From contig DLLG01000018.1 in the NCBI GenBank assembly GCA_002479075.1, positions 79,511-143,510 of the forward strand: a stretch of 64,000 bases of DNA, in the 5' to 3' direction. The DNA is from Clostridiales bacterium UBA7568. GTDB lineage: Bacteria; Bacillota; Clostridia; Oscillospirales; CAG-272. The first letter of the stretch is position 1; the number at the start of each line of letters is the position of its first letter. Below, in pieces: positions 27,755 to 39,388 of this stretch. Below the pieces are notes generated by a model, which had not been told where the DNA came from, did no database searches, and was given only the letters and a program-made list of their open reading frames with translations. The translations under genes and the position numbers were made by a program.

Positions 27755-30700
27755 TTATGCCGTGAAAGCATCGTCGCCTTCGTCCTCATCCGTGCCGTCG
27801 GCGCGTCTGACCTCGACGTCGCGATAGCAGGCAAGTCCCGTTCCGGCAGGAATGAGCTTACCTATGATGACGTTCTCCTTGAGTCCGAGGAGGCTGTCAA
27901 CCTTGCCCTTGATGGCAGCGTCCGTAAGAACCTTCGTTGTTTCCTGGAAGGAAGCAGCGGAGAGGAAGGACTCTGTCTGAAGAGCGGCCTTTGTGATACC
28001 GAGAAGAACGGGAGTTGCCGTTGCCGGGCGGAGAGTTCTCTCTCCCGCAGCAATTCTGCGCTCGATCTCCTCGTTTTCCAAAACAAACTCTGTGACATCA
28101 GCCATACTGCCCATAAGCAGGGACGTATCGCCGCCGTCCTCGATTCTGACCTTTCTTGTCATCTGGCGGGCAATGACCTCGATATGCTTATCGTTTATCT
28201 TGATGCTTTGAGAGCGGTAAACTCTCTGAACCTCTCTGATGATATAGTCATAAACGGCGTCAAGTCCGTTGATTCTCGTAATGTCCGCAAGGCTCATATT
28301 ACCCTCTGTGATAGCGTCGCCCCTGCTGATAAACGATCCCTCCGAAACAAGGATCTTTGTGCCGAGCGGAATCGGGTATACGGTTTCCTCGCCCTTTGCG
28401 TTTGTAACGATAACGTTTCTCGTCTTCTTTGTGTCTGCAATTCTGACAGTACCGTCAACCTCGCAGATAGTTGCCGTTTTCTTCGGTCTGCGGGCTTCGA
28501 AGAGCTCTTCAACTCTCGGAAGACCCTGCGTAATATCGGAACCGGCGATACCGCCCGTATGGAACGTTCTCATCGTAAGCTGTGTACCGGGTTCGCCGAT
28601 CGACTGAGCGGCAATTATACCGACAGCCTCGCCTACGCTGACAGTCTTTCCGGACGCCATATCCGAGCCGTAGCAATGAGCGCATACGCCGTGCTTCGCT
28701 TTACATTTGAGTATCGAGCGGACGTGTACTCTCTCTGCGCCGGAAGCAACGATCTTCTTTGCCATATCGGGGGTGATGAAGTCGCCGTCGTGAGCAATAA
28801 CCTCGCCCGTCGCCTTGTTGACAACATCTCCGATGAGGTATCTTCCGGGGAGACGGTCCTCAAGCGGCTCGATTACGGAGTTTCCGTCCTTTACGTCGCT
28901 GACCCAGATACCTTCTCTCGTACCGCAGTCGTCCTCTCTTACGATGACATCCTGCGAAACGTCAACGAGACGTCTTGTAAGGTAACCGGAGTCTGCCGTT
29001 TTAAGAGCCGTATCGGAAAGCGATTTACGCGATCCTCTTGCACCGATGAAGTACTCAAGAACGTTCAGACCTTCACGGAAGTTTGATTTAATCGGTATTT
29101 CCATTGTTTTACCGGTTGCCGAGAACATAAGTCCGCGCATACCGGCGAGCTGTTTCATCTGCGCGATAGAACCACGCGCGCCCGAATCAGCCATCATCTT
29201 TATCGGGTTATATCTGGAGAGGCACGCAAGAAGCGCTTCCTCAACCTTCTTCGTCGTTTCTTCCCAGACCTTGATTACGCTGTCATAGCGTTCCTTGTCC
29301 GAAAGAAGTCCTCGACGGAAGTTCTTTGTGATCTGTTCGACCTCGTGCTCTGCGGCTGTGATAAGCTCCTTCTTCTCTTCCGGAACCGTCATATCGCTTA
29401 CGGAGATCGAAATCGAAGCCTTTGTTGAATATTTGAAGCCGTTTGCCTTGATATCGTCAAGCACCTGAGCCGTGACTGTCGGTCCGTGCGTCTTTATCGT
29501 ACGGTCAACTATCTCGCCGAGCTGCTTCTTTGCCGTCGGGAAAGCGACTTCAAGATCGAGAAGCTTTGCGGGATCGCTTCTGTCAACAAAACCGAGATCC
29601 TGAGGAATGGGCTTGTTGAATATGAGACGACCGAGCGTAGCGTCGATTATGCCCGTGTGAACAACGCCGTCTATCTCCTTCGAAACTCTGACCTTGATAG
29701 GCGCGTGAATTCCGAGGTAACCGTTTTCATAAGCCATCATAGCTTCGTCGAAGTCGCGATAGAATCCGCCCTCGCCCTTTTCGCCGGCGCGGTCTATCGT
29801 CAGATAGTAAGAACCAAGCACCATATCCTGCGAAGGAACGGTTACAGCCTTACCGTCGGCAGGTTTAAGGAAGTTGTTTGCCGAGAGCATAAGGAATCTC
29901 GCCTCTGCCTGCGCCTCGCTCGAAAGCGGAACGTGAACAGGCATCTGGTCGCCGTCGAAGTCTGCGTTGAATGCTGTACAGACGAGCGGGTGAAGCTTGA
30001 TTGCTCTGCCTTCAACGAGTATCGGCTCGAACGCCTGAATGGACAGACGGTGAAGAGTCGGAGCTCGGTTGAGCAGTACGGGATGATCCTTTATTACGTT
30101 TTCAAGAGCGTCCCAGACCTCGGGGCTGACTCTTTCAACCTTCTTCTTTGCGTCCTTGATGTTCGATGCGTTCTGAGTTTCGACAAGACGCTTCATAACG
30201 AACGGCTTGAAGAGCTCAAGCGCCATTTCCTTCGGAAGACCGCACTGATAGATCTTGAGCGAAGGACCGACAACGATAACGGAACGTCCGGAATAGTCAA
30301 CACGTTTTCCGAGCAGGTTCTGACGGAAACGTCCCTGTTTACCGCGCAGCATCTCGGAGAGGGACTTGAGCGGACGCCCGCTCGAGCCTCCCGTGACAGC
30401 CTTTCCGTGGCGACCGTTGTCGATAAGGGCGTCAACGGCTTCCTGGAGCATACGCTTCTCGTTCTTTATTATTATTTCCGGCGCCATAAGCTCATTGAGC
30501 TTTTTGAGACGGTTGTTTCTGTTTATTACTCTGCGATAAAGGTCGTTAAGATCCGAGGTTGCGTATCTGCCGCCGTCAAGCGGGACCATCGGTCTGATTT
30601 CCGGCGGGATAACGGGGATAACGTCAAGTATCATCCATTCGGGCTTGTTTCCCGAACGACGGAACGCTTCAACAACCTCAAGTCTCTTGATTATCTTGAG

Positions 30701-31306
30701 CTTTTTCTGTCCGGAAGCGGAATTGAGCTCCGCTCTCAGCTCCTCGGAAAGCTTATCTATATCGATCTCCTGGAGGAGCTCCTTTATAGCCTCTGCGCCC
30801 ATACCGACGCGGAAATCGTTTTCGTATTTTTCATACATATCGCGATATTCGCGCTCGGAAAGCACCTGCTTCTTTTCAAGCGGAGTGCTGCCGGGGTCGA
30901 GAACTATATACTGCGCAAAATAGAGAACCTTTTCAAGCGCTCTGGGAGAAATATCGAGTATCGTTCCCATTCTTGAAGGAATGGCTCTGAAATACCAGAT
31001 GTGAGACACGGGAGCCGCAAGCTCTATATGACCCATTCTCTCGCGGCGGACTTTTTTGGTCGTAACCTCAACGCCGCATCTTTCGCAGACCTTGCCTTTA
31101 TAACGCACGCGCTTGTATTTTCCGCAGAGACATTCCCAGTCCTTTGTCGGTCCGAAGATCTTTTCGCAGAAAAGACCGTCCTTCTCGGCGCGGAGCGTGC
31201 GATAGTTTATAGTCTCCGGCTTTGTTACCTCGCCGTGTGACCAGCTTCTTATCATTTCGGGAGAGGCAAGCCCGATTTTTATTGAATCAAAAACGTTTTT
31301 TGCCAT
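27755..31306 (-). CDS. rpoC: RNA polymerase beta' subunit
   Basis: Catalytic half of RNA polymerase, 1183 residues. The N-terminal zinc ribbon ([20 protein letters not shown]), the active-site loop NADFDGDQM, the rudder/lid region and the second zinc site ([13 protein letters not shown]) are visible. The length is typical for Clostridia. It begins 18 bases after rpoB. Confidence 0.99.
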   Translation of the reverse strand: MAKNVFDSIKIGLASPEMIRSWSHGEVTKPETINYRTLRAEKDGLFCEKIFGPTKDWECLCGKYKRVRYKGKVCERCGVEVTTKKVRRERMGHIELAAPVSHIWYFRAIPSRMGTILDISPRALEKVLYFAQYIVLDPGSTPLEKKQVLSEREYRDMYEKYENDFRVGMGAEAIKELLQEIDIDKLSEELRAELNSASGQKKLKIIKRLEVVEAFRRSGNKPEWMILDVIPVIPPEIRPMVPLDGGRYATSDLNDLYRRVINRNNRLKKLNELMAPEIIIKNEKRMLQEAVDALIDNGRHGKAVTGGSSGRPLKSLSEMLRGKQGRFRQNLLGKRVDYSGRSVIVVGPSLKIYQCGLPKEMALELFKPFVMKRLVETQNASNIKDAKKKVERVSPEVWDALENVIKDHPVLLNRAPTLHRLSIQAFEPILVEGRAIKLHPLVCTAFNADFDGDQMPVHVPLSSEAQAEARFLMLSANNFLKPADGKAVTVPSQDMVLGSYYLTIDRAGEKGEGGFYRDFDEAMMAYENGYLGIHAPIKVRVSKEIDGVVHTGIIDATLGRLIFNKPIPQDLGFVDRSDPAKLLDLEVAFPTAKKQLGEIVDRTIKTHGPTVTAQVLDDIKANGFKYSTKASISISVSDMTVPEEKKELITAAEHEVEQITKNFRRGLLSDKERYDSVIKVWEETTKKVEEALLACLSRYNPIKMMADSGARGSIAQMKQLAGMRGLMFSATGKTMEIPIKSNFREGLNVLEYFIGARGSRKSLSDTALKTADSGYLTRRLVDVSQDVIVREDDCGTREGIWVSDVKDGNSVIEPLEDRLPGRYLIGDVVNKATGEVIAHDGDFITPDMAKKIVASGAERVHVRSILKCKAKHGVCAHCYGSDMASGKTVSVGEAVGIIAAQSIGEPGTQLTMRTFHTGGIAGSDITQGLPRVEELFEARRPKKTATICEVDGTVRIADTKKTRNVIVTNAKGEETVYPIPLGTKILVSEGSFISRGDAITEGNMSLADITRINGLDAVYDYIIREVQRVYRSQSIKINDKHIEVIARQMTRKVRIEDGGDTSLLMGSMADVTEFVLENEEIERRIAAGERTLRPATATPVLLGITKAALQTESFLSAASFQETTKVLTDAAIKGKVDSLLGLKENVIIGKLIPAGTGLACYRDVEVRRADGTDEDEGDDAFTA

Positions 31307-31324
31307 TTATCTTTCTCCCCTCTC

Positions 31325-34300
31325 TTATTCGTAATCATCGCCGACGTCGTCGATTCCGTCGTCATATTCTTCGGAAAACTCGTCTGAGAAGTCATCGTCG
31401 TCGACAACGCCGTTTTCGTCTTCAACGAGCATATCGTCCGTTTCGCCGTCGCCTGCAACCGTCTCGCCGATGTCGTCCTCCGTAACGTATGCGGGTCCTG
31501 CTTCGTTTTCAGCCTCACCGAGCTGCGAAAGCTCGATTTCATTGCCGTCCTCATCAAGAACCTTGATGTCAAGCGCGAGGGACTGAAGCTCTTTTACAAG
31601 AACTCTGAACGATTCGGGAACGCCCGGAGTCGGTATATTCTGACCCTTTACGATCGCTTCGAACGTTCTGACTCTTCCCGTCACGTCGTCCGATTTGACA
31701 GTCAGTATCTCCTGGAGGGTGTATGCTGCGCCGTATGCCTCAAGTGCCCATACCTCCATTTCTCCGAAACGCTGACCGCCGAACTGCGCTTTACCGCCGA
31801 GAGGCTGTTGCGTGATTACGGAGTAAGGACCCGTGCTTCTTGCGTGAATCTTATCGTCAACGAGGTGGTGGAGCTTGAGATAATACATTATGCCGACGGT
31901 TACGGGGTTGTCAAACGGCTCGCCCGTTCTGCCGTCGTAAAGTATTCTCTTTCCGTCCGGACGGAGACCCGCTTCCTTGAGGGCTTCCGTAATATCGGAT
32001 TCCTTTGCTCCGTCGAATGCCGGAGTCATAACCTTTACGCCGAGCGTTCTCGCTGCGATGCCGAGGTGAACCTCAAGCACCTGACCGATGTTCATTCGGG
32101 AAGGAACGCCCAGAGGGTTAAGAACGATGTCAAGAGGAGTGCCGTCTGCCATATAAGGCATATCCTCGGGAGGAAGAATTCTCGAAACAACGCCCTTGTT
32201 ACCGTGGCGTCCTGCCATCTTGTCGCCGACAGATATCTTACGCTTCTGCGCAACGTAAACTCTTACCGTCTTGTTTACGCCGGGAGAAAGCTCATCCGAG
32301 TTTGCGCGGGAGAACACCTTGACATCAACAACTATTCCGGATTCGCCGTGGCGGAGCTTGAGCGACGTATCGCGCACGTCTCTCGCCTTTTCGCCGAATA
32401 TCGCGCGGAGAAGTCTTTCTTCGGGAGTCAGCTCCGTTTCGCCCTTCGGCGTAACCTTACCGACGAGTATATCTCCCGCACGGACCTCCGTACCGATGCG
32501 GATGATACCCTCCTGATCAAGATCCTTGAGGGCGTCCTCGCCGCAGTTCGGGATCTCGCGTGTGATCTCTTCCGGACCGAGCTTGGTATCTCTTGCTTCG
32601 ATTGTGTATTCTTCTATATGAATTGAGGTATAAACGTCGTCTCTCACGAGTCTTTCGTTGAGAAGAACGGCGTCCTCGTAGTTATAACCTTCCCAGGTCA
32701 TAAAGCCGATGAGGGCGTTCTTTCCGAGAGAAATCTCTCCCTTCGACGTTGCGGGACCGTCCGCAATAACGTCGCCCTTTTCGAGCGTCTCGCCGACGCT
32801 GACTATCGGTCTCTGGTTTATACAGGTTCCCTGGTTCGAGCGCTTGAATTTGAGCAGCTCATAAGTGTCCTTTATGCCGTTTTCGCGTCTGACAACAACC
32901 TTGTCTGCGCTGACATATTCGACAGTTCCAGCCTCTTTTGCGAGAACGCAGATGCCGGAATCGATAGCAGCCTTGTGTTCCATACCCGTTGCGACTATCG
33001 GAGAATCCGTCATAAGAAGCGGGACAGCCTGCTTCTGCATATTCGAACCCATCAGCGCACGGGAGTTATCGTCGTTGTCAAGGAACGGAATGAAGCCCGT
33101 TGCGACGGAAATAGCCATTCTCGGGGAAACGTCAACATAGTCAACCTTGCTTGCGGGAACTTCGATGATCTCGTTTCTTTCTCTGACAAGCACTCTGCGG
33201 TTTACGAAACGTCCCTCTTCGTCAACAGGCTCTCCCGCCTGAGCGATTATATAATCGTCCTCGACGTCTGCCGTCATATACTCAACAATGTCCGTCAGCT
33301 TGCCGGTCTCTTTATCGACCTTGCGGTAAGGAGCTTCGATGAAGCCGTAATCGTTGAGCTTTGCGTAGCAGGCGAGATACGAGATAAGGCCGATGTTCGG
33401 GCCTTCCGGCGTCTCTATCGGGCAGATACGTCCGTAGTGTGTGTAGTGAACGTCACGAACCTCAAACGACGCTCTGTCACGGGAAATACCGCCGGGACCG
33501 AGAGCCGAAAGACGACGCTTGTGAGTAAGCTCTGCAAGCGGGTTGTTCTGATCCATAAACTGGGAAAGAGGAGACGAACCGAAGAACTCTCTTATCGCGC
33601 CGACAACGGGTCGGCTGTTGATAAGCGACTGGGGCGTAAGAGATTCTGCGTCCTGGCTGTTCATTCTTTCCTTTATATTCTTATCCATCTTCGAGAAGCC
33701 GATTCTCATCTGGTTCTGGATAAGCTCGCCGACGGCGCGGATACGACGGTTGCCGAGATGGTCAATATCGTCCGTTGTTCCGATGCCGTGCGAAAGGCAT
33801 ATGAGATAGTTGATGGAAGCGAAAATGTCTTCCTTTGTTATATGGCGGGGAGAGAACTCGTTTATTCTCGTCTTTGCCGCATTTACGACAGCAGCCTTGA
33901 AATCGTCAAAGTCGCCGTCTGCCTGCTCCTGCATTTCGAGAAGCATTGCAAGGCTGACCTTCTCGCAAAGTCCCGCCTCTTCTTTAAGGTCGATACCGAA
34001 GATCTTCTTGCAATCAACCATTCCGTTCGAAATGAGCTTGCATTCCTTGTCCTCGCCGACCTTTACATATGCTTCCGTTACGCCCGCATCCTCGATCTCA
34101 AGCGCTTCCTCTCTGGAAAGCTCCTTGCCGGCGTCAAACATAAGCTCGCCCGTGATAGGATTGATAACGGGTCTTGTAAGCGTGCGTCCGGCAAGTCTTC
34201 TGCCGAGAGCGACTTTCTTATCGAATTTATATCTGCCGACAGCGCCGAGATCGTATCTCTTGGGATCGAAGAAGGTGTTTGTCAGCTGGATCTGCGCGCT

Positions 34301-35083
34301 CTCCATAAGCGCAGGCTCGCCCGGACGGAGCTTTCTGTATATCTCTTTGAGAGATTCTTCGTAGGGAGTCGTGCCGTTTTTGTCTGCCTCCTCCTGCATA
34401 CCGTCCTTCGCAATCGTCGCAAGTATCTTGGGCTCGTCGCCGAAAAGCGCTCTTATGCCGGTTTCCGTCGAAGTTTCTTCTTCAAGCGCACGGATAAGAA
34501 TTGTAACGGGTATCTTGCGGTTCTTATCGATACGGACATAGAAAACGTCGTTTGCGTCCGTTTCGTATTCAAGCCACGCGCCGCGGTAAGGAATTACCTG
34601 AGCGGTATAGATAGGTTTGCCTGTCTTGTCGATAGCGGTATCATAATACATACCGGGAGAACGGACGAGCTGCGAAACGACAACTCTCTCCGCTCCGTTG
34701 ATAACGAATGTGCCGCTGTCTGTCATAAGCGGGAATTCGCCCATAAAGACATCCTGCTGTTTGACCTCGCCCGTTGACTTGTTCGTCAGACGGACCGTCA
34801 CTCTCAGGGGGGCAGCGTAGTTTACGTCGCGCTCCTTGCATTCCTCAACGGGATATTTCGGTTCTGCATCGATTGAATAGCCGACAAACTCAATAACAAG
34901 ATTGCCGGAATAGTCAACGATCGGCGAAACGTCCGCCAGGACTTCGGAAAGACCCTTATCCAGAAGCCATTGATACGACTTTTTCTGGATCTCAAGAAAG
35001 TCGGGCATATCGAGTATTTCATCGATTTTGGCAAAACTCTGTCTCACCACGTTTTTACCGAGCTGCTTGGTTTTGGTTCTCAA
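31325..35083 (-). CDS. rpoB: RNA polymerase beta subunit
   Basis: Second large subunit of RNA polymerase, 1252 residues. The rifampicin pocket reads [20 protein letters not shown], with the key Gln, Asp, His, Arg and Ser positions kept. The start is TTG at 35083, preceded by GGAGTGA. A strongly acidic tail ([15 protein letters not shown]) ends the protein. Unlike in many Firmicutes, rplJ-rplL are not upstream; the gene is divergent from alaS with its own promoter. Confidence 0.98.
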   Translation of the reverse strand: MRTKTKQLGKNVVRQSFAKIDEILDMPDFLEIQKKSYQWLLDKGLSEVLADVSPIVDYSGNLVIEFVGYSIDAEPKYPVEECKERDVNYAAPLRVTVRLTNKSTGEVKQQDVFMGEFPLMTDSGTFVINGAERVVVSQLVRSPGMYYDTAIDKTGKPIYTAQVIPYRGAWLEYETDANDVFYVRIDKNRKIPVTILIRALEEETSTETGIRALFGDEPKILATIAKDGMQEEADKNGTTPYEESLKEIYRKLRPGEPALMESAQIQLTNTFFDPKRYDLGAVGRYKFDKKVALGRRLAGRTLTRPVINPITGELMFDAGKELSREEALEIEDAGVTEAYVKVGEDKECKLISNGMVDCKKIFGIDLKEEAGLCEKVSLAMLLEMQEQADGDFDDFKAAVVNAAKTRINEFSPRHITKEDIFASINYLICLSHGIGTTDDIDHLGNRRIRAVGELIQNQMRIGFSKMDKNIKERMNSQDAESLTPQSLINSRPVVGAIREFFGSSPLSQFMDQNNPLAELTHKRRLSALGPGGISRDRASFEVRDVHYTHYGRICPIETPEGPNIGLISYLACYAKLNDYGFIEAPYRKVDKETGKLTDIVEYMTADVEDDYIIAQAGEPVDEEGRFVNRRVLVRERNEIIEVPASKVDYVDVSPRMAISVATGFIPFLDNDDNSRALMGSNMQKQAVPLLMTDSPIVATGMEHKAAIDSGICVLAKEAGTVEYVSADKVVVRRENGIKDTYELLKFKRSNQGTCINQRPIVSVGETLEKGDVIADGPATSKGEISLGKNALIGFMTWEGYNYEDAVLLNERLVRDDVYTSIHIEEYTIEARDTKLGPEEITREIPNCGEDALKDLDQEGIIRIGTEVRAGDILVGKVTPKGETELTPEERLLRAIFGEKARDVRDTSLKLRHGESGIVVDVKVFSRANSDELSPGVNKTVRVYVAQKRKISVGDKMAGRHGNKGVVSRILPPEDMPYMADGTPLDIVLNPLGVPSRMNIGQVLEVHLGIAARTLGVKVMTPAFDGAKESDITEALKEAGLRPDGKRILYDGRTGEPFDNPVTVGIMYYLKLHHLVDDKIHARSTGPYSVITQQPLGGKAQFGGQRFGEMEVWALEAYGAAYTLQEILTVKSDDVTGRVRTFEAIVKGQNIPTPGVPESFRVLVKELQSLALDIKVLDEDGNEIELSQLGEAENEAGPAYVTEDDIGETVAGDGETDDMLVEDENGVVDDDDFSDEFSEEYDDGIDDVGDDYE

Positions 35084-35262
35084 TGTACGATCACTCCATT
35101 CAAGTTTTCTGCGGCAGGGGCCCCGCCATAAGCGGGCTCTTTTTCCTGCCTTTTGTTTTTATTCGTTCCACTCCGCAAAAGCACGCCCTTTTTCGCGCTT
35201 TTCCGCCGCTTTCGGTCGCAGTCGGGGCAAAAAAAGGCACTGTTGCGAGCATTGTAATGCAA
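35084..35262 (-). other. Untranslated leader of rpoB
   Basis: About 180 bases between the rpoB promoter and its TTG start. It holds a GC-rich hairpin (CCCGC/GCGGG near 35115-35135) and no ORF I trust. It is not the classical rplJ-rplL leader. Confidence 0.4.
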
Positions 35263-35268
35263 TTTACA

Positions 35269-35297
35269 AGTATATCATCTGTTTTTCCGTCTGTCAA
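35269..35297 (-). promoter_or_regulatory. Promoter of rpoB-rpoC
   Basis: TTGACA (35297-35292) and TATACT (35274-35269), 17-base spacer, minus strand. Confidence 0.75.
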
Positions 35298-35326
35298 GCA
35301 TTTTTGCATTATTTTCTTCCTGAATG

Positions 35327-35355
35327 TTGACATTTTTTCGCATAAGCAATATAAT
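35327..35355 (+). promoter_or_regulatory. Promoter of alaS-mscL-HIT
   Basis: Consensus TTGACA (35327-35332) and TATAAT (35350-35355) with a 17-base spacer. The -35 boxes of this and the rpoB promoter lie 29 bases apart, back to back. No T-box is present in the short alaS leader. Confidence 0.8.
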
Positions 35356-35417
35356 AAATATAACTTGCCGCGGAAAATGCGGTAAATCAAGTTTTATCGG
35401 AAGGTAAATTGATAGCT

Positions 35418-38042
35418 ATGAAATGGACATCACTCAACGACCTGCGCGCTTCATTCCTCTCGTTTTTCGAATCGAAGGGTCATCTCTGCCGCGGCAGCTA
35501 CCCCCTCGTCCCCGAAAATGACAAATCGCTTCTTTTGATAGTTGCGGGAATGGCTCCGCTTAAAAAATATTTCACAGGGGAGCTCACCCCTCCCTGCCGC
35601 CGTATGGCAACGTGCCAGAAATGTATCCGCACAAACGATATAGAAAACGTCGGATACACGGCTCGTCACGGTACATTCTTCGAAATGCTCGGAAACTTCT
35701 CCTTCGGCGACTATTTCAAAAACGAGGCTCTGCCCTGGGCTTGGGAATACCTGACGAAGGTTCTCGAAATTCCGGAGGACAAGCTCTGGCCGTCCGTTTA
35801 CGAAGAGGACGACGAAGCATATGCGATCTGGCGCGACAAGATCGGCGTAAGAGAAGATCATATAATCCGTCTCGGCAAAGAGGACAACTTCTGGGAACAC
35901 GGTTCAGGTCCCTGCGGTCCCTGCTCGGAAATCTATTTTGACCGCGGCGAAAAATACGGCTGCGGCAAGCCCGATTGCAAGCCCGGCTGCGATTGCGACC
36001 GCTATATGGAAATCTGGAATAATGTTTTCTCGCAGTTCAATAACGACGGTCACGGCAACTACACAGAGCTCGCCTCCAAAAACATAGACACCGGTATGGG
36101 TCTTGAGCGTCTCGCCTGCGTAATGCAGGGCGTTGACAGTATGTTTGAGGTAGACACGATAAAGAACATCATCACCTCCATAAGCGAAAAGGCGGGAATC
36201 AAATATCACGACGACCCGAAAGCGGACATCTCCCTGCGTATCATCGCAGACCATTCAAGAGCTTCGGCTTTCCTCATTGCGGACGGCGTAATGCCGTCGA
36301 ACGAGGGCAGAGGTTATGTTCTCCGCAGACTTCTCCGCCGTGCCTGCCGTCACGGAAAGCTCCTCGGCATAAAGGGCGCCTTCCTCTCGGACATCATCAA
36401 GGTCGTTGCGCACGAAAACCTCTCCGCATATCCGGAGCTGACGGAAAAATTCGATTATATAAGCAAAATCGCGTCTATGGAAGAAGAGCGCTTTGACGCA
36501 AACGTCGAAGCCGGAATGAACCTTCTCGACGCACTCACCGAAAAAGCAAATTCGTCAGGCGCGAAAATGCTTGACGGCGCCGACGTTTTCAAGCTCTCTG
36601 ACACATACGGCTTCCCAATTGACCTCACCCGCGAGATTGCGGCTGAAAGAGGGCTCGGAATCGATGAAGAAGGTTATAAAAAGTGCCTTGACGAGCAGAA
36701 AGCCCGTGCAAGAGCCGCAAGAGGAAATATCAGCGGCTGGCAGGACAAGTCCCTCTTCTCGGAATTCGAAAAAACCGTATTCACGGGCTACGAAAAGACC
36801 GAGGATGAAAGCGAGATCGTTGCGATAATCGATCCCGATACGCACGAGCCGGAGGATGAATCGGGCGAAAATTCGATAATCGTCACAAAGTCAACCTGCT
36901 TCTACGGCGAAGGCGGCGGTCAGGTCGGCGATACGGGAACGATAGAAAGCGAAAACGGCAAGGCGACCGTAACGGACACAAAAAAGGCAGACGGCGTATA
37001 TCTGCACATCTGCCACGTTGAAAGCGGTTCCTTCTCCGCAGGCGACAAGGTCACAATGAAAGTTGACGGCGCACGCCGTGCAGCAATCGCAAGAAATCAC
37101 AGTGCAGTTCATCTCCTCGACGCCGCTCTGCGCAAGGTTCTCGGAGATCATATCCGCCAGGCGGGCTCTATGGTTGACGCCGAGAGAGGCCGCTTCGACT
37201 TCACTCATTTCTCCGCAGTAACCGCGGAGGAACTTGAAAAGGTCGAGCGCATACTCAATGAAAAAATTCTTGAAAATGTCCCCGTTACAACAGTTGAAAC
37301 CGATATTGAATCGGCTAAAAAGTCTGGTGCGATTGCGCTCTTCGGCGAAAAATACGGCGACATCGTCCGCGTTGTCAGAATGGGCGATTTCTCAAGCGAG
37401 CTCTGCGGCGGCACACACGTTTCCGCAACTGGTAGCATCGGTTGTATAAGGATCGTATCGGAAAGCTCCGTTGCGGCGGGCACGAGAAGAATCGAGCTCG
37501 TCTCCGGTATGGGCGCATATGAGCTTGCAAAGGCAGAAAGCGCGACTGTCAAGTCTGCCCTTGCCGCTCTCAAGATAAGCGAAGAAAGCGAAATCGCGGC
37601 AAAAATATCCGCCCTCCACAGCGACTTAAAGCAGGCAAAGAAAGAGCTTGACGCAATGTCACTCAAAGCCGCTTCCGCGGGTGTTGCGGAAATGCTTGCA
37701 AAGGCGGAAAGCGTCGGCGCCGTAAAGGTTGCGTCAATGCAGACCTCCCTCCCCGTCGATACGGTCAGAAATCTTTCAGATGATATAAAAGCAAATCATC
37801 CGGATACCGTAGCCGTTATTTCAACGGACTGCGGCGGCAAATATTCTCTCGTCTGCGTTTGCGGCAAGGACGCTCTTGCGGCAGGCGTCAAGGCTCCGCT
37901 CGTTTTGAAAGAGCTTGCATCTTTCGTCGGCGGTGGCGGCGGCGGTCGCCCGGACAGCGCAATGGCAGGCGGAATGAAATATCCCGAAAAGCTCGGCGAA
38001 GCGTTCGCGGCGCTCCCCGAAATTATAAAAAAGCTTATTTAA
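35418..38042 (+). CDS. alaS: Alanyl-tRNA synthetase
   Basis: Charges tRNA-Ala, 874 residues. Class II core motifs are at the N-terminus (FFESKGH, GTFFEMLGNFSFGDYFK), then the editing domain with HSAVHLL and ELCGGTHVSATG (zinc and catalytic residues), and the C-terminal C-Ala domain ending GGGGGGRPDSAMAGG. A Cys-rich insert (YGCGKPDCKPGCDCDRY) sits in the aminoacylation domain, as in other Clostridia. I use the ATG at 35418, since the earlier TTG is too close to GGAAGG. First gene of a three-gene operon. Confidence 0.97.
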   Translation: MKWTSLNDLRASFLSFFESKGHLCRGSYPLVPENDKSLLLIVAGMAPLKKYFTGELTPPCRRMATCQKCIRTNDIENVGYTARHGTFFEMLGNFSFGDYFKNEALPWAWEYLTKVLEIPEDKLWPSVYEEDDEAYAIWRDKIGVREDHIIRLGKEDNFWEHGSGPCGPCSEIYFDRGEKYGCGKPDCKPGCDCDRYMEIWNNVFSQFNNDGHGNYTELASKNIDTGMGLERLACVMQGVDSMFEVDTIKNIITSISEKAGIKYHDDPKADISLRIIADHSRASAFLIADGVMPSNEGRGYVLRRLLRRACRHGKLLGIKGAFLSDIIKVVAHENLSAYPELTEKFDYISKIASMEEERFDANVEAGMNLLDALTEKANSSGAKMLDGADVFKLSDTYGFPIDLTREIAAERGLGIDEEGYKKCLDEQKARARAARGNISGWQDKSLFSEFEKTVFTGYEKTEDESEIVAIIDPDTHEPEDESGENSIIVTKSTCFYGEGGGQVGDTGTIESENGKATVTDTKKADGVYLHICHVESGSFSAGDKVTMKVDGARRAAIARNHSAVHLLDAALRKVLGDHIRQAGSMVDAERGRFDFTHFSAVTAEELEKVERILNEKILENVPVTTVETDIESAKKSGAIALFGEKYGDIVRVVRMGDFSSELCGGTHVSATGSIGCIRIVSESSVAAGTRRIELVSGMGAYELAKAESATVKSALAALKISEESEIAAKISALHSDLKQAKKELDAMSLKAASAGVAEMLAKAESVGAVKVASMQTSLPVDTVRNLSDDIKANHPDTVAVISTDCGGKYSLVCVCGKDALAAGVKAPLVLKELASFVGGGGGGRPDSAMAGGMKYPEKLGEAFAALPEIIKKLI

Positions 38043-38055
38043 GGAGGACATCAGA

Positions 38056-38637
38056 ATGAAAGACAAAATGAAGGACAAGTCAAAAGGCTTCTGGGCTGAG
38101 TTCAAGAAGTTCATCTCAAAGGGCAACGTTGTCGATATGGCTGTCGGTGTTGCCGTTGCAACAGCCTTCACGGCAATCGTAACTGCATTTACCAAGGGCT
38201 TCATCGCGCCGATCCTCTCCCTTCTCTCTCACGACGCTTCCCTCGCAGATATGAAATGGGTGCTTCGTCCCGAGGTTGCGGAGATTGCCGCAGACGGAAC
38301 AAAAACAGTAACAACTCCCGAGGTTGCAATCCTTTGGGGCTCGTTCCTCCAGTCCATAATCGACTTTCTGATCATTGCGTTCGTTATGTTCGTATTTCTC
38401 AAAATCGTTATGAGCGTAACAAAAAAAGCCGAAAAAATGCGTATGGAGCTGACGGGCGAAGACAAGGAACGCGCCAAGGCAGAAGCAGAAGCGAAAGCAA
38501 AGGAAGAAGCTGAAAAGAAAGCTGCCGATGAAGCAAAAGCTGCGGCAGAAGCAGAGATCGCTGCCGAAAAGGCAAGAAAGGCGAGAGAGCTTGAGCTGCT
38601 TGAGCAGATTGCCGCTTCGCTGAAGGAGTCAAAATAA
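38056..38637 (+). CDS. mscL: Large-conductance mechanosensitive channel MscL
   Basis: Pentameric channel that opens under membrane tension and protects from osmotic downshock. The first 125 residues hold the MscL core: amphipathic N-terminus, TM1 (NVVDMAVGVAVATAFTAIVTA region) and TM2 (FLIIAFVMFVFLKIV). Residues 130-193 form an Ala/Glu/Lys-rich helix, longer than the usual C-terminal bundle (193 against about 130-150 residues). AGGAGG precedes the ATG, 13 bases after alaS; the stop overlaps the HIT gene start. Confidence 0.95.
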   Translation: MKDKMKDKSKGFWAEFKKFISKGNVVDMAVGVAVATAFTAIVTAFTKGFIAPILSLLSHDASLADMKWVLRPEVAEIAADGTKTVTTPEVAILWGSFLQSIIDFLIIAFVMFVFLKIVMSVTKKAEKMRMELTGEDKERAKAEAEAKAKEEAEKKAADEAKAAAEAEIAAEKARKARELELLEQIAASLKESK

Positions 38638-38978
38638 TGGAAGGTTGCGTTTTCTGTATGATATGCGAAGGGAAAATCACTTCCAGAAAAGCATATGAGG
38701 ACGATAAGATCCTTGCGTTCTACGATATAAATCCGCAGGCGCCGGTTCATATCCTTGTCATTCCGAAGGAGCATATCGCCTCGGCCAATGAGATAACCGA
38801 AGCCAACAGCGGCATTGTGTCGTACATTTTCGAGCACATTCCGCAGATTGCAAAAGCCGCAGGGCTCACAGGCGGTTACCGCATAATCTCAAACTGCGGT
38901 CCGGATGCCTGCCAGACTGTCCCGCACCTGCATTTTCACATTCTCGGCGGCGCAAAACTCGCAGACCGTATGGCATAA
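38637..38978 (+). CDS. HIT family nucleotide hydrolase (HINT type)
   Basis: Cytosolic hydrolase or transferase of 113 residues acting on nucleoside phosphoramidates or similar substrates. The histidine triad is HLHFHILGG near the C-terminus; the N-terminus has CVFCMICEG, a CxxC pair seen in HINT proteins. The ATG shares one base with the mscL stop codon and AAGGAG lies 8 bases upstream. The stop codon is followed at once by the 28-base palindrome described below. Confidence 0.95.
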   Translation: MEGCVFCMICEGKITSRKAYEDDKILAFYDINPQAPVHILVIPKEHIASANEITEANSGIVSYIFEHIPQIAKAAGLTGGYRIISNCGPDACQTVPHLHFHILGGAKLADRMA

Positions 38979-39051
38979 CCTACTTTTCTTTGAAAAGAAA
39001 AGTAGGTAAAAGAAACTTCGGTAATTGGTTTCTAAAAATCATAAATAAAGA

Positions 39052-39085
39052 AAACAGAGATGATTTTTCATCTCTGTTTTTATTT
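39052..39085 (+). terminator. Terminator of alaS-mscL-HIT
   Basis: A 12-bp stem (AAACAGAGATGA/TCATCTCTGTTT) with a TTTT loop and T-rich tail, inside repeat array A. Confidence 0.8.
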
Positions 39086-39388
39086 CTCGCCCTGCGCTCC
39101 TTTGAAAAGAAAATCAGGCAAAAGAAACTTCAATTATTTGTTTGAACAAACTTTATACTTTCATCAAAGGAGCAGACATTCTGCTCCTTTTTGATTTGTA
39201 TCGTTCTTTTCTTCGGGAAGAAAAGAAGACAAAAGAAGCTTCAATTATTGGCTTTGTGCAAATATTTTATTGCCTCATAAACGGGCATTGTTTGTAGGGG
39301 AGGGGTCTCCCCTCCCGTCACCCCATCTTTATCGATATGTATGGCAAAAGACGCTTCAGTTATTGTTTTGCAAAAGCCCCGAATAAAG

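Noticed and set aside
29486..30976. A 496-codon open frame on the plus strand opposite rpoC
   Set aside because: Mirror-frame artefact of the rpoC codon bias; no start signal and no family.
32975..34777. A 600-codon open frame on the plus strand opposite rpoB
   Set aside because: It lies wholly antisense to rpoB, has Cys/Arg/Val-rich composition from the mirror frame, no ribosome binding site, and no recognisable domain.
35356..35417. A T-box or other riboswitch in front of alaS
   Set aside because: The leader from the promoter to the ATG is too short and has no T-box core.
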